A stretch of 64,000 nt of DNA. Source: Hippasteria phrygiana (Eukaryota > Echinodermata > Asteroidea > Valvatida > Goniasteridae). The stretch is from NCBI GenBank assembly GCA_037893225.1, contig JAZGUH010000412.1:496001-560000 (forward strand), read 5' to 3'. Positions 59,501-63,850 of the stretch are shown here, piece by piece; position 1 is the first letter of the stretch; every line of letters starts with the position of its first letter. The position numbers and the translations under genes were made by a program. The notes under the pieces were generated by a model. The model saw only the letters and a program-made list of their open reading frames with translations, made no database searches and had not been told where the DNA came from.

Positions 59501-62303
59501 TACAAAATCACATCCAACGGTTTTATAGTGACTGAAGACAAATATTGAACTCATTATTTATATTCAGCCATAAGCAAAAAAGTCTTGATGCATAACATTA
59601 TGCTGTACAAAATGTCTTCTGAAATTGCATTTAACATTTATCGTGCATCCTATAATGCATGCTATAGTGGTGCTCTGTTATATATATGTTTTTCTCAAGT
59701 TATGGTCATGACAGGATCCATCTTGTTAACCTTTCCCAGAGCTTGCCAATAAGCCAGTTCGGTATCTCAAAGGTCAAGGCATATTTGGGATAAAATTGCT
59801 GACGTAATGTCACATCATGTTACGTGAACGCCCATTCTGATTGAATTTAACACGTGCGCATTGTAGGGCCGATGATTTTCCGCGATCGATCGCGGAAAAC
59901 GGATGGAATTCGCGGAATCTGCTCCTCGAAACGGAAAACAGGGATTTGAATCTGAAGAAAATAACTTCTGCAATTTTATTAATAAAAAAACATAATTTCG
60001 TAAAATGTATTGGTCTAAAACGAATCGTTGATGATTGATTGAACAGACGAGCCATATTAACCCTAACAGTCCTGAATCCTCCAATTTTAATATGATTTTC
60101 TACACATCCTAGGGAGTTAGGGTTAAACAATAGATCACGATTGTTACGGGACAAAAACATTCAAGATCAGAGCAATACCGGTAAATGTCCTGAGATCATC
60201 CGGTCGAATCTTTGGCATAAACAACGCTGACTATCGCCGAACGCAACATCGCCCGGAGTCTGAAATTTGCAGCTACAGATATTTGCTAAAACCCATGGGC
60301 CAGCGTTCGCTATAAGCTATTCAACGTCCGCAATGCGACTTCGGTCATTCGACCGATTAGTGCAAACTGCTGCTAGCTTGGATTCATGCGGCCGCGATTG
60401 CGATCGGATCGGCAGCGGCATGGTCGGGTGAATGCACCGTGAATCTAGCATGGAGTACGGCACCAAATACCGGCAAGGCCGGGTGAAGGCTGGAAAACAT
60501 GTGTTTTAACGAATTGAGGGTGGTTTTTTGATTTTTTATCTTATTTGTTGTTTATCTTTGAAATTGATTTATTTTTCTTCAAAATCTAAGTTATTTATAA
60601 AATGGCCTTACCAAAAGCTTGGAGGCCACGTGACATGATGTAGTCAAACGTGATTTGATTCACTGGTAACCAAACTCATGAATTACGTTATTTCTGGGGA
60701 AAGTTAAGGGGCAGATGGGTACCAGTTACCAAACTTTTTTCATTCGAGTGTGCTGGTGGTGCTGCACATGTGTGTTCTGAAAACTAATTTTAACCACGTT
60801 GGTAAACTCACATGGTGCAAGTTAGTTTAGGCCTAGTTTGTCGGGCAATTGAAAATGAAATTCGGGCAACCAGATTTTAGACTCCCCTGTCTGAAGGGCA
60901 AACTACATTTTTAAAAATTTTGCGAGCCCTAGGCTGCAGTATTAATGACTTGACTGTGGTGAAGTTAAATACTACGTCTGTATTATCTGCTGTTGCGAAA
61001 ATAGTAATCTTTTTGGGCAATTTGTCCGCATTCAAACCGAATGACTGTACATTAAGGTAATGAAATGGAATTTAGGACTTTTGAAAACGGAATTTGCACT
61101 TTTCTGAAATGGAAAATCATTGCCCCTAGCATTGTGCGACCACCTTTTGCGTTCACACGCGCGTGTTAGGTCACGCGGGTCATTCAGGATAAAATGTCAT
61201 TGTGCACATACGCAGTTGAAATACCGAACTGGCATATTTGGGCAACAAAACTTAACCTGGGCAAGTTGCGGCAACCCAAGGTTTACTTTGTGGTAGCCCT
61301 AGGGCAGTCAGCCAATTTGTTAAGCTTGTATCATGGTTTAGACCACGCGCAGCGTCTGATTATTCTCTCTGATTTACCCCAGACTGACCATCTGTGAGAA
61401 GGCACTGGCAGAGTACCTAGAGACCAAGCGTCTTGCCTTCCCCAGGTTCTACTTCGTCTCCTCTGCCGATCTGCTGGACATCCTGTCGCAAGGGAACAAC
61501 CCTACCCTGGTAAGACCTGACTGTTTGCCTCTGAAGAGAGCATGGAATTTCATGCAAATAAATTATCCACTTTCAGCTTCAAAAAAGTATGTTTGTGATC
61601 GGATTTTGAAAGCCAGACTCGTTAAAACTGTTGAGTAATTCCATATGGAAAGAGGAAATTTATACTTAGAAAAAAAATTGTTGTGTGGCGATTACATGGA
61701 TTAATTCACTATTTGTTTTAAAATTTCAATTCAGAAATTAATTTTGTAAGTAAGCCTCGGGAAACTGACAAGGTAGTTTTAGTCAATTTAGAGATTGATC
61801 ATAGAAAAACCGAGTACAGTGGGATTTGAACCTGTAACCTCCAAAACATCTTACTGGAACCCTGCCAGCTGAGTTATGTCCTAAAGGGGAGGTGAGTTGG
61901 TCTCACCAACAGTGGAAAATTGAGACAATTTCGTTGGTATCTATTGAAGATTTATCCTCTGTTTAGACCTGGACCCAGGAAAGGTATTAGGGCTGGCAAC
62001 CTGAAATGTGGCTAACCCCACCACCACTGTTGTAGCCCTTTACCTAGAGTACCTTGTATTGGGTGACTTCCATAGACAAAAAATGACCTGTGCTGTCAGT
62101 CTCCCAAGTTGTCAATATCTTTGCCATTTAAACAATCTTTATATTTTCAGGTGCAACGCCATCTTGCCAAGCTGTTTGACAACACAGCCAAGTTGAAGTT
62201 TAGTCAGGACGATGAAGGAAACAACACCAAGGAGGCGCTCGGAATGTACAGCAAGGAAGGGGAGTATGTGGACTTTGACACTCCCTGCGAGTGCTCTGGA
62301 CAG
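22285..62303 (+). CDS. Axonemal dynein beta-type heavy chain (DNAH9/11/17 group), exons 1-26, 3' part outside the window
   Basis: Exons: 22285-22632, 24371-24564, 25534-25723, 26865-26964, 27465-27676, 27969-28202, 29130-29297, 30344-30460, 31344-31612, 35905-35973, 36137-36263, 36902-37402, 38392-38574, 38708-38854, 39497-39751, 40894-41063, 41503-41725, 42617-42733, 44453-44539, 45397-45560, 50783-51020, 52372-52617, 57335-57559, 58980-59071, 61383-61509 and 62151-62303. All have GT-AG borders and phases agree throughout, giving 1652 codons without a stop. Outer-arm beta heavy chains are about 4500-residue ATPase motors that drive ciliary and sperm flagellar beating; this part is the cargo-binding tail and the start of the linker. 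The N-terminus [20 protein letters not shown], the block [20 protein letters not shown] and the linker block [20 protein letters not shown] are hallmarks of this subgroup. The start ATG has a fair context (caagATGg). Which of the three vertebrate paralogues is closest cannot be decided here. Confidence 0.95.
22633..24370. other. Dynein intron 1, no gene seen
   Basis: AT-rich intron of 1.7 kb with many stop codons in all frames. A small direct repeat of tgcgaccaat-type words lies near 23765. No repeat family or RNA gene was recognised. Confidence 0.5.
26200..26246. repeat. Palindrome with 17-bp perfect arms
   Basis: ACCGCTGTTAATGGACC (26200-26216) is exactly inverted at 26230-26246, with a 13-nt loop gagccgaaggcga. 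The neighbouring cgtgtttaaacaac units (about 26380 and 26400) also repeat, and the phrase ctctcgaccaatagg at about 26435 recurs inverted near 34800. Confidence 0.75.
26865..31612 (+). CDS. Dynein heavy chain exons 4-9 (residues 245-611): DHC_N1 tail
   Basis: Exons 26865-26964, 27465-27676, 27969-28202, 29130-29297, 30344-30460 and 31344-31612. Typical tail segments are [56 protein letters not shown] and [20 protein letters not shown]. The last exon includes [20 protein letters not shown], a conserved tail signature. The segment is helical and mediates dimerisation and intermediate-chain contact. Exon 5 begins only 32 bases after a TTAA family-1 element, so part of its splicing signal lies beside or inside transposon DNA. 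Confidence 0.93.
27131..27432 (+). mobile_element. TTAA family-1 element, complete
   Basis: About 302 bp from TTAAACTCTTGAATACGC to acccaaggcgTTAA. It has all family landmarks: gactacctggccggtt, ctatacgcacacattc, gaatgggagtataatgaat, a cacacgaaagggggctcc block, gcttggctgcacagcccg and gcataccagccccccatcaa. It ends 32 bases before dynein exon 5 (27465). Confidence 0.8.
27766..27837 (+). repeat. tRNA-like sequence within a dispersed repeat (tRNA-derived, probably not functional)
   Basis: The 72 nt fold as a tRNA cloverleaf: acceptor GGCAAGA with TCCTGCC, D arm GCTCAGTTGGTAGAGC, and B box GGTTCAAATCC. A Thr-type anticodon GGT is possible, but base 33 is C rather than T and the T stem is mispaired, so it is probably tRNA-derived repeat DNA. 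The same sequence with the same 5' neighbour (gacttctgactagcaccc.. gaacaaagac) recurs at 52857-52986. Confidence 0.65.
28604..28913 (-). mobile_element. TTAA family-1 element, reverse orientation
   Basis: Begins TTAACCCCATGCATCCGGCT and continues gttattgataggggctggta, gtgcagccaagc and gaatgaaagctttg. It ends ggattcaagaggCTAA, a one-base decay of the right TTAA. It lies in dynein intron 6. Confidence 0.75.
29616..30150. mobile_element. 535-bp miniature element, TTAGGCCTTTTCACACT termini
   Basis: Perfect 17-bp inverted repeats TTAGGCCTTTTCACACT (29616-29632) and its complement (30134-30150). The interior repeats ccttttcacactgtaac and gtgtgaaaaggcag and is rich in gacccgtgt/acacgggtcg. GGCC-starting termini next to TTA/TAA suggest a PIF/Harbinger-type element, but the flanking triplets are complementary and not a clear direct duplication. 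Confidence 0.75.
30151..30260 (-). repeat. SINE-like sequence with tRNA-type features
   Basis: On the - strand: aaggccttgtgtactggact, then a degenerate B box (gtggcttcgagtctagcc), then the phrase cttgtgtccttgaacaag. The opposite side of the element at 29616-30150 (29450-29610) may be the other part of the same host repeat. Family not identified. Confidence 0.45.
30795..30895 (-). mobile_element. TTAA family-2 element, partial
   Basis: Reverse-oriented fragment: caatggattgaaactgcaca, ggcgtcatccggcctggtgg, cgccatatggcgtcatccgt, ending tgcaaagggTTAA. It matches the complete family-2 copies at 52000 and 56896. Confidence 0.75.
31747..32052 (-). mobile_element. TTAA family-1 element, reverse orientation
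   Basis: From ccggctgttactgatggg through gtatgccaagaacagggctg, atgaaagctttgtttgaaaa and cggccgggtggtctttttca-type sequence to attcaagacgTTAA (32049-32052). The left TTAA is lost. Confidence 0.7.
32553..32768. mobile_element. 216-bp miniature element with ~38-bp inverted repeats
   Basis: Left arm GGTCGCAAAGGATTGTGGGC and right arm, on the opposite strand, GGTCGCAAAGGATTGCGGGC continue together through agatgtc to gcaactcc with few mismatches. No target duplication is clear, and there is no reading frame. Confidence 0.75.
33284..33298 (+). CDS. Candidate 15-nt dynein microexon between exons 9 and 10
   Basis: AACTGGAGTCAAGAG is preceded by a long pyrimidine tract and cag and followed by gtaaag. 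Its phase fits exactly between exon 9 (ends CC) and exon 10 (starts A), inserting five residues TGVKR. Exon 9 joins exon 10 in frame without it, so it may be an optional exon or chance. Confidence 0.3.
33415..33587 (+). mobile_element. TTAA family-1 element, ending at a shared TTAA
   Basis: Carries ttgaaaaagaccacctggcc, gtcgtctttgtgcgcattcc, caatccattgttggcttatt, cacttggctgcacaagctcg and cataccagcaccccattaat, and ends cagagggggTTAA at 33584-33587. It lacks the internal gaatgggagtg block. Confidence 0.72.
33584..33750 (-). mobile_element. TTAA family-1 element, opposite orientation, sharing the TTAA at 33584
   Basis: Starts TTAACCCCTTGTGCCGGGGT, then agtatgccagacggggttgt, gtgcaaccaagcgtaatgca, caatggattgaaaatg and cggccatgtggtctttttca. 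It is a mirror image of the element at 33415-33587; only one TTAA separates them. Confidence 0.7.
33770..35100. other. Dynein intron 9, AT-rich part, no gene seen
   Basis: T-rich, with many short open frames but none resembling a protein. Near 34785-34870 a block (cctattggtcgagagccc, cggttttaaac) recurs inverted near 26380-26450. GC-richer acgcgtcacgcgtcatgcac words lie at 35050-35080. Confidence 0.5.
35251..35279. repeat. Poly-G run, 29 nt
   Basis: The longest homopolymer in the window. It lies within a repeat (about 35220-35365) whose blocks tgtgctgggccggt, ggatgctgataatgacc and ccaaggcggttttaaac recur at 59310-59410. Confidence 0.9.
35905..37402 (+). CDS. Dynein heavy chain exons 10-12 (residues 611-843)
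   Basis: Exon 10 (35905-35973) reads [20 protein letters not shown]. Exon 11 (36137-36263) reads [20 protein letters not shown] to SVNFDPK. Exon 12 (36902-37402) is the largest so far, 167 codons, with [40 protein letters not shown] and a long charged coiled-coil-like stretch rich in Glu, Lys and Leu. A possible 15-nt exon (33284-33298) between exons 9 and 10 would also keep the frame. Confidence 0.93.
38392..42733 (+). CDS. Dynein heavy chain exons 13-18 (residues 844-1208)
   Basis: Exons 38392-38574, 38708-38854, 39497-39751, 40894-41063, 41503-41725 and 42617-42733. Recognisable segments are [80 protein letters not shown] and [20 protein letters not shown]. The phase-2 junction 41063/41503 rebuilds a Ser codon. 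This is the helical neck region between the N-terminal tail and the linker. Confidence 0.93.
38966..39178 (+). mobile_element. TTAA family-2 element
   Basis: From cgtacggatgacgccatatg through cagtgccaccaggccggatg, gtttcaatccattgttgggt, acgcttgactgcacaaacac and ccagagccgccgcggcaccc to actcatgggGTTAA-type end (TTAA 39175-39178). The left TTAA is lost. Confidence 0.72.
39977..40110 (+). repeat. tRNA-headed SINE-like repeat
   Basis: A-box-like ggtggtcgagtggtta and a perfect B box, GGTTCGAATCC, at about 40034-40044 are followed by a non-tRNA tail (ctctcggaaagcactgagca, then cagtgcttc). The head resembles a Ser/Leu-type tRNA, but the cloverleaf is broken, so it is probably SINE-derived. Confidence 0.6.
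40111..40893. other. Dynein intron 15, 3' part, no gene seen
   Basis: AT-rich intron sequence with T runs near 40700 and 40800. No repeat family or RNA gene was recognised. Confidence 0.45.
42204..42584 (+). mobile_element. hAT-like miniature element, CAGGCTTTCAAG family, copy 2
   Basis: Exact 12-bp inverted ends CAGGCTTTCAAG and CTTGAAAGCCTG. Flanking 8-mers atatcttt and atttcttg match at 6 of 8, fitting an aged hAT duplication. The interior is pyrimidine-rich (ttcctactttttcc) with gtcatatgaaaatcacacaa shared with copy 3. It ends 32 bases before dynein exon 18. Confidence 0.75.
43549..43715 (+). mobile_element. TTAA family-1 element, short form
   Basis: Contains ctgaatacggatgacggcta, gcggtttgaaaaagaccacc, ggttgtccgctatacccaca, caatccattgtttgcctatt, cttggctgcacaagcccaca and cataccagcacccTTTAAAG. 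Both TTAA ends are decayed. Confidence 0.68.
43773..43891 (-). repeat. Head-to-head pair of tRNA-like repeats
   Basis: 43773-43843 is a - strand tRNA-like sequence (D arm GCTCAGTTGGTAGAGC, B box GGTTCGAATCC, 3' end TCCTGCC). It is followed at 43848-43891 by the 3' half of the same tRNA-like unit on the + strand (ggaggtcgcaggtttgaatc, cgctcctgcc). The two face each other. Both belong to the repeat family at 27766 and 52915. Confidence 0.68.
44170..44346 (-). repeat. Dispersed repeat shared with 63692-63850
   Basis: The reverse complement of 63692-63850 matches here: gcccggacggttgaaa, tcgccatccaa, aaaactttgaacaggtcagt, ggaacaatatttcc, actaacccccaaatccgccc and ccaatcatgtacactgcctt. No coding function is seen. 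Confidence 0.65.
44453..52617 (+). CDS. Dynein heavy chain exons 19-22 (residues 1209-1453): entry to the linker
   Basis: Exons 44453-44539, 45397-45560, 50783-51020 and 52372-52617. They read [24 protein letters not shown]-type charged helix [52 protein letters not shown] and [20 protein letters not shown]. The RDRHWQ(Q/E)LM(Q/E)ATK block marks the beginning of the DHC_N2 linker in axonemal and cytoplasmic chains. Intron 20 (45561-50782) is 5.2 kb because it hosts a 4.75 kb transposon-like element. Confidence 0.94.
44799..45201 (+). mobile_element. hAT-like miniature element, CAGGCTTTCAAG family, copy 3
   Basis: Shares the pyrimidine-rich start (cttttcctactctttcctac), the blocks gtcatatggaaatcacacaa and ggatggagtacaagtgttg, and the end ctactttttcacgttgaaagcctg with copy 2. 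The left terminus has diverged. Confidence 0.65.
45725..50472. mobile_element. 4748-bp element with 46-bp terminal inverted repeats and TAA duplication
   Basis: The left end 45725-45770 starts GGGCAGACACCAGAAATACA; the right end 50427-50472 is its reverse complement with one mismatch in 46. TAA lies directly outside both ends (45722-45724 and 50473-50475). GG-starting termini and a 3-bp TWA duplication are the pattern of PIF/Harbinger elements. Just inside, both ends carry GC-rich gaacgcgt/gaacggcc-type repeats. I found no transposase or Myb-like protein on either strand; the longest frames (about 100-140 codons) are unrecognised. It is therefore a large non-autonomous element, or one with captured unknown DNA, occupying nearly all of dynein intron 20. 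Confidence 0.85.
48560..48620. repeat. Short palindromes in the interior of the 4.75 kb element
   Basis: The sequence has ccatggagttaggaaactccatg and then ccatagagctctatgg, two consecutive short hairpins with stems of about 9 and 8 bp. Confidence 0.6.
50553..50734 (+). mobile_element. TTAA family-1 element, short form
   Basis: Contains gacgacggccatagccgcgg, tttgaaaaagaccacctagc, tatcgtctatatgcacattc, tgtttgcctattgtctgcgt, acgcttggctgcaaaagcac and cataccagcacccaatcaat, ending agaaagggTTTAA. It lies between the 4.75 kb element and dynein exon 21, ending about 49 bases before that exon. Confidence 0.72.
51383..51636. mobile_element. 254-bp fold-back element with ~78-bp arms
   Basis: The left arm from CTTGGATGTGATTTCCTATT through aatggacacgaggattaag and gtgattttaacaatgagggt is inverted on the right (ending cacatccaag) with few mismatches. 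The centre is only about 100 bases. Diverged relatives lie near 39770-39835 and 59440-59525. Confidence 0.78.
51690..51915 (-). repeat. Dispersed repeat family, copy 1 of 3 (reverse)
   Basis: Shares with 57625-57850 and 61903-62080, in reverse orientation, the blocks ggtggtggggttggccacat, ttaggttgccagccc, ctttcctgggtccag and agaggataa. All three copies lie in dynein introns. Confidence 0.72.
51930..51999. mobile_element. 70-bp TTAA family-3 miniature element
   Basis: Starts TTTAACCCTAACAGTCCCAA and ends tattagggTTCA. It matches 60057-60126 over most of its length (atcctccaa, tttaatatgatttt). The right end coincides with the left end of the family-2 element at 51996. Confidence 0.65.
51996..52217 (+). 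mobile_element. TTAA family-2 element
   Basis: From TTCACCCTTTGCGTACGGAA through acagtgccaccaggccggat, gtttcaatccattgttggat, acgcttggctgcacaaacac and ccagagccgccgcgacaccc to actcaaggggTTAA (52214-52217). Confidence 0.78.
52857..52986 (+). repeat. tRNA-like repeat, copy 2
   Basis: gacttctgactagcaccc and gaacaaagacgccgaca are followed by a 72-nt tRNA-like part (52915-52986) with D arm GCTCAGTTGGTAGAGC. The B box has decayed (ggttcatttt). It is closely similar to 27707-27837. Confidence 0.68.
53488..53535. repeat. (TTTA)n microsatellite
   Basis: About eleven TTTA units with one interruption, followed by cagggg.gcctgatcag and a long A/T-rich tract. Confidence 0.88.
53600..54200. repeat. AT-rich tract with a ~240-bp imperfect direct duplication
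   Basis: Blocks at about 53790-53930 (gatgaatgtaagtaaaaact, aaattattacattaaaagta, caacacattatc) recur in the same order at about 54030-54160. No coding potential. Confidence 0.65.
54200..55140. other. Dynein intron 22, middle part, no gene seen
   Basis: A small hairpin lies at 54587-54675 (12-bp stem ACGTTCGAGGAC). The GC-rich segment 54770-54830 has open frames on the - strand that do not resemble a protein. Confidence 0.45.
55145..55279. repeat. Dispersed repeat shared with 10660-10790, ending in a 22-nt C run
   Basis: Shares cacctctgaggtg, ggattgtcacttttgaagtg and ggggcaaaaatctag with the copy inside the hAT-like element at 9995. C runs lie at 55258-55279 and 55412-55430. Confidence 0.65.
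56134..56498. mobile_element. 365-bp element with 39-bp inverted repeats carrying a SAP-like fragment
   Basis: Left arm 56134-56172 starts ATTCGGTCGATTCACAACTC; the right arm 56460-56498 is its reverse complement with about three mismatches. Between the arms the - strand frame encodes a short basic peptide (see 56265-56477). No clear target duplication. Confidence 0.75.
56265..56477 (-). pseudogene. Fragment encoding a SAP-like motif inside an inverted-repeat element
   Basis: Seventy codons. The C-terminal half reads [20 protein letters not shown], then KRGVDRF, a match to the SAP DNA-binding motif pattern (hydrophobic-x-x-LK..L...G.....GKK..L). The N-terminal half is Arg-rich, and part of it is encoded by the inverted repeat. 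It may be captured from a host or transposon protein. There is no catalytic domain. Confidence 0.5.
56896..57111 (+). mobile_element. TTAA family-2 element, complete, TTAA at both ends
   Basis: 216 bp from TTAACCCCTTGCGTACGGAT to atactcaaggggTTAA. The inverted ends TTAACCCCTTG are exact over 11 bp. The centre holds accaggccggatgacg, caatccattgttagattatt and acgcttggctgcacaagcct, a core also present in family 1. Confidence 0.85.
57335..62303 (+). CDS. Dynein heavy chain exons 23-26 (residues 1454-1652): linker core
   Basis: Exon 23 (57335-57559) reads [20 protein letters not shown] and then [20 protein letters not shown] to FDGIDTDFK. Exon 24 (58980-59071) reads [20 protein letters not shown]. 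Exon 25 (61383-61509) reads [20 protein letters not shown] and [20 protein letters not shown], one of the best conserved linker motifs. Exon 26 (62151-62303) ends in [16 protein letters not shown]. The linker is the mechanical lever over the AAA ring. The next exon was not found before position 64000, so the AAA1 P-loop lies outside. Confidence 0.94.
57625..57850 (+). repeat. Dispersed repeat family, copy 2 of 3
   Basis: Contains ctcaccaatggtggaagtta, gaagatttatcctctatctg, ggacccagga, ggctggcaacctaaaatgtg, gccaaccccaccacctctgt and ccttgtattgggtgact, shared with 51690-51915 (reverse) and 61903-62080. It follows dynein exon 23 by 66 bases. Confidence 0.75.
57851..58979. other. Dynein intron 23, remainder, with a short transposase-like vestige
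   Basis: At 57930-58110 the + strand reads [40 protein letters not shown] and HTKY, closely matching the C-terminus of Tc1/mariner-type transposases (W..I....L..L..SMP.R...VI...G..TKY). The flanks cagtggtgtgcaaaatag (about 57921) and tttacacaccactgtat (about 58272) are inverted, as expected of that element's termini. The rest is AT-rich without features. Confidence 0.6.
57920..58290 (+). mobile_element. Internally deleted Tc1-type element with transposase C-terminal relic
   Basis: Inverted ends of the form tacagtggtgtgcaaaata and ttttacacaccactgta enclose about 370 bases, which include some 45-60 codons of a transposase C-terminus ending TKY. Ends reading TACAGTG.TGTGCAAA are usual for Tc1-like elements. 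Most of the transposase has been lost. Confidence 0.72.
59310..59415 (+). repeat. Dispersed repeat shared with 35220-35365
   Basis: Carries tgtgctgggccggttttaaa, ccttggggcccggatgctga and taatgacc followed by a ggctcgggtcattatc hairpin-like end. The homologous copy contains the 29-nt G run. Confidence 0.6.
59864..61128. mobile_element. 1265-bp element with TAGGGCC-type ends and 6-bp duplication GCATTG
   Basis: The left end TAGGGCCGATGATTTTCCGC is inverted at the right (ggaaaatcattgcccCTA). GCATTG lies directly outside both ends (59858-59863 and 61129-61134). Its host repeat is continuous across the site, which proves the boundaries. The interior has frames on both strands at 59810-60160 without a recognised domain, and a 70-bp TTAA element. 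It is related to the 209-bp element at 2461. Confidence 0.82.
60057..60126. mobile_element. 70-bp TTAA family-3 miniature element, third level of nesting
   Basis: TTAACCCTAAC at the left and GTTAGGGTTAA at the right are exact 11-bp inverted repeats. The interior reads cctgaatcctccaattttaa. It lies inside the 1265-bp element. Confidence 0.78.
61795..61885 (-). repeat. tRNA-like repeat remnant, reverse orientation
   Basis: On the - strand it shows a decayed D arm (aactcagctggcaggg) and a B box (GGTTCAAATCC, about 61811-61821), in the order found in the family at 27766. The anticodon region is degraded. Confidence 0.55.
61903..62080 (+). repeat. Dispersed repeat family, copy 3 of 3
   Basis: Contains ctcaccaacagtgg, gaagatttatcctctgttta, ggacccagga, ggctggcaacctgaaatgtg, ccccaccaccactgttgtag and ccttgtattgggtgacttcc. 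It ends about 70 bases before dynein exon 26. Confidence 0.75.
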
Positions 62304-62402
62304 GTGGGTGTATGCAGGCAAAAACCACCTGCAACTTTACTCCTGATACTTTTTCTCCGTTGATCGTTGCCAGGTCCATGATCATTGTGTGTAGCACTTT
62401 CT

Positions 62403-62555
62403 GTTACCCTCTTGAATACAGACGACGGCCATGGCTGCAGTTTAAAAAAAAAGACCACCTGGCCGGTTGTTATCTATAAACGCATTCTTGAGCATACTCA
62501 ATCCATTGTTTTCCTATTGTTTGCACAAATTCGAATTGGCGTACCAGTCCATTAA
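62403..62555 (+). mobile_element. TTAA family-1 element, ending at a shared TTAA
   Basis: Contains ccctcttgaatacagacgac, ggccatggctgcag, aaagaccacctggccggttg, cgcattcttgagcatactca, atccattgttttcctattgt and gcgtaccagtccaTTAA. Part of the cttggctgcacaa core is deleted. The TTAA at 62552-62555 also begins the next element. Confidence 0.7.
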
Positions 62556-62834
62556 CCCTAACGTACATAAATCCATCAAAATCCTTCCCCTGTTTTGGAG
62601 GATTTCGGCAGATTCAGGATACCTCCATATTGAAACCTGGGAGATTTTGATGGGTTGAGGATTGTAAGCCTAGCGTTACTGCAGAATTTTGATGGATTCA
62701 GGATACCTCCATATTGAGCAGTCACCAAAACCAACTTTTTGTGCATGACAAAATAGGTGGATTTTGGCAGATTCAGGATACTTTCTAGTCAAGTTACCCA
62801 AGGGGACAGGTAACAGCAGGCCATAAAGGGTTAA
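62552..62834 (+). mobile_element. TTAA family-3 element, 283 bp
   Basis: Starts TTAACCCTAACGTACATAAA and ends aggccataaaggGTTAA (62831-62834). Its interior is made of gcagattcaggatacctcca and ttttgatgg-type repeats, akin to the GGAGGATT blocks at 13580-13933. Confidence 0.7.
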
Positions 62835-63523
62835 AAACTAACATTTAACATTGTTCGCTGCTGTGATGTGGGACATACATGTAGCATTTTCTACACTCAA
62901 GGGACAGACCACACCCAAGGCGAATGAAGATGATAAAGTTTTGACTTGCTGTGAAAATATTGAAATAAATCATTGCACTTTCAATTACTGTGCTTGTATT
63001 TTGTGTGAAAGCATGTTACTTCGTGAAACTGAACAAAATTGTACCGTTTAAATGTAATTTAAAAGTCCTTGCAACTTCTGTACTGAAGTTCACATTACTA
63101 ATTCAGGGTTCCCACCGCATCCTGGAAATCAGGGAAAACCTGGAAAATTAGTTTTGTTTTTTCCAGTCAGGGGAAAGTCAGGGAATTTGATTGACCCAAA
63201 AGAGAAAGTGGTCAGTCTGTTATATTTTGTCTCATGGCCAAACAGCGTATCCACTGGATGATTGGCTATGGTGGCTTTTTAGTGTGTAAATCCCTCTTTA
63301 TCTCTCTTTCAACAACATTGAAGACGTGTCAAACTGGATATAGATCGAAATAATTATCCTGGAATTTTGAAAACTCAGGAAAAAATCAGGGAATTTTTGT
63401 TTTTATGAAATGGTGGGAACCCTGTATATCTGAAAATAACACTGCGGGTACAAGTTATTAACTTGAGAGAAAGAAAAATGTCCGAATATTTATGTTCAAA
63501 ATTTGCTGGTCTTAAAATGAAAC
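62835..63523. other. Dynein intron 26, no exon seen
   Basis: The next dynein exon (expected to continue towards the AAA1 module) was not found here or up to 64000. The repeated phrase tggaaaatcagggaa-type near 63120-63180 and 63360-63400 suggests another dispersed repeat. Confidence 0.45.
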
Positions 63524-63691
63524 CTTTGTTTGAAAACAAATCCACCCATTCATTACACTCCCATTCAAGAACAATATAGTTGAAACATGGATGGATTGAG
63601 TACGCACAGGAATGTGCGTATAGACTCCAACCGGCCAGGTGGTCTTTTTCAAACCGTGGCTATGGCCGTCGTCCGTATTTAAGAGATTTAA
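63524..63691 (-). mobile_element. TTAA family-1 element, reverse, 5' truncated
   Basis: Contains ctcccattcaagaacaatat, gattgagtacgcacaggaat, ccggccaggtggtctttttc, aaaccgtggctatggccgtc and gtccgtatttaagagaTTTAA. It abuts the repeat at 63692. Confidence 0.7.
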
Positions 63692-63850
63692 AGGCAGTGT
63701 ACATGATTGGTCATTCTTCCAATTTTCAGAAATGGGCGGATTTGGGGGTTAGTATTTTATAGGAAATATCGTTCCACTGACCTGTTCAAAGTTTTGCGTT
63801 GTTGGATGGCGGAAAAAAGGAGAGAAAACCGGTGTTTGTTTTCAACCATC
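63692..63850 (+). repeat. Dispersed repeat shared with 44170-44346
   Basis: Contains ggcagtgtacatgattggtc, gaaatgggcggatttggggg, ttagtattttataggaaata, ccactgacctgttcaaagtt and ggatggcggaa. It directly follows a family-1 element. At 44170-44346 the same sequence is inverted, some 450 bases from another family-1 element. Confidence 0.65.

Larger units (their letters stand above)
59753..61233. mobile_element. Fold-back element (as at 11243), split by a 1265-bp insertion
   Basis: The left part 59753-59863 starts GCCAGTTCGGTATCTC and contains acgcccattctgattgaatt. The right part 61129-61233 ends gttgaaataccgaactggc. Joined, the two correspond to 11243-11450. Confidence 0.72.
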
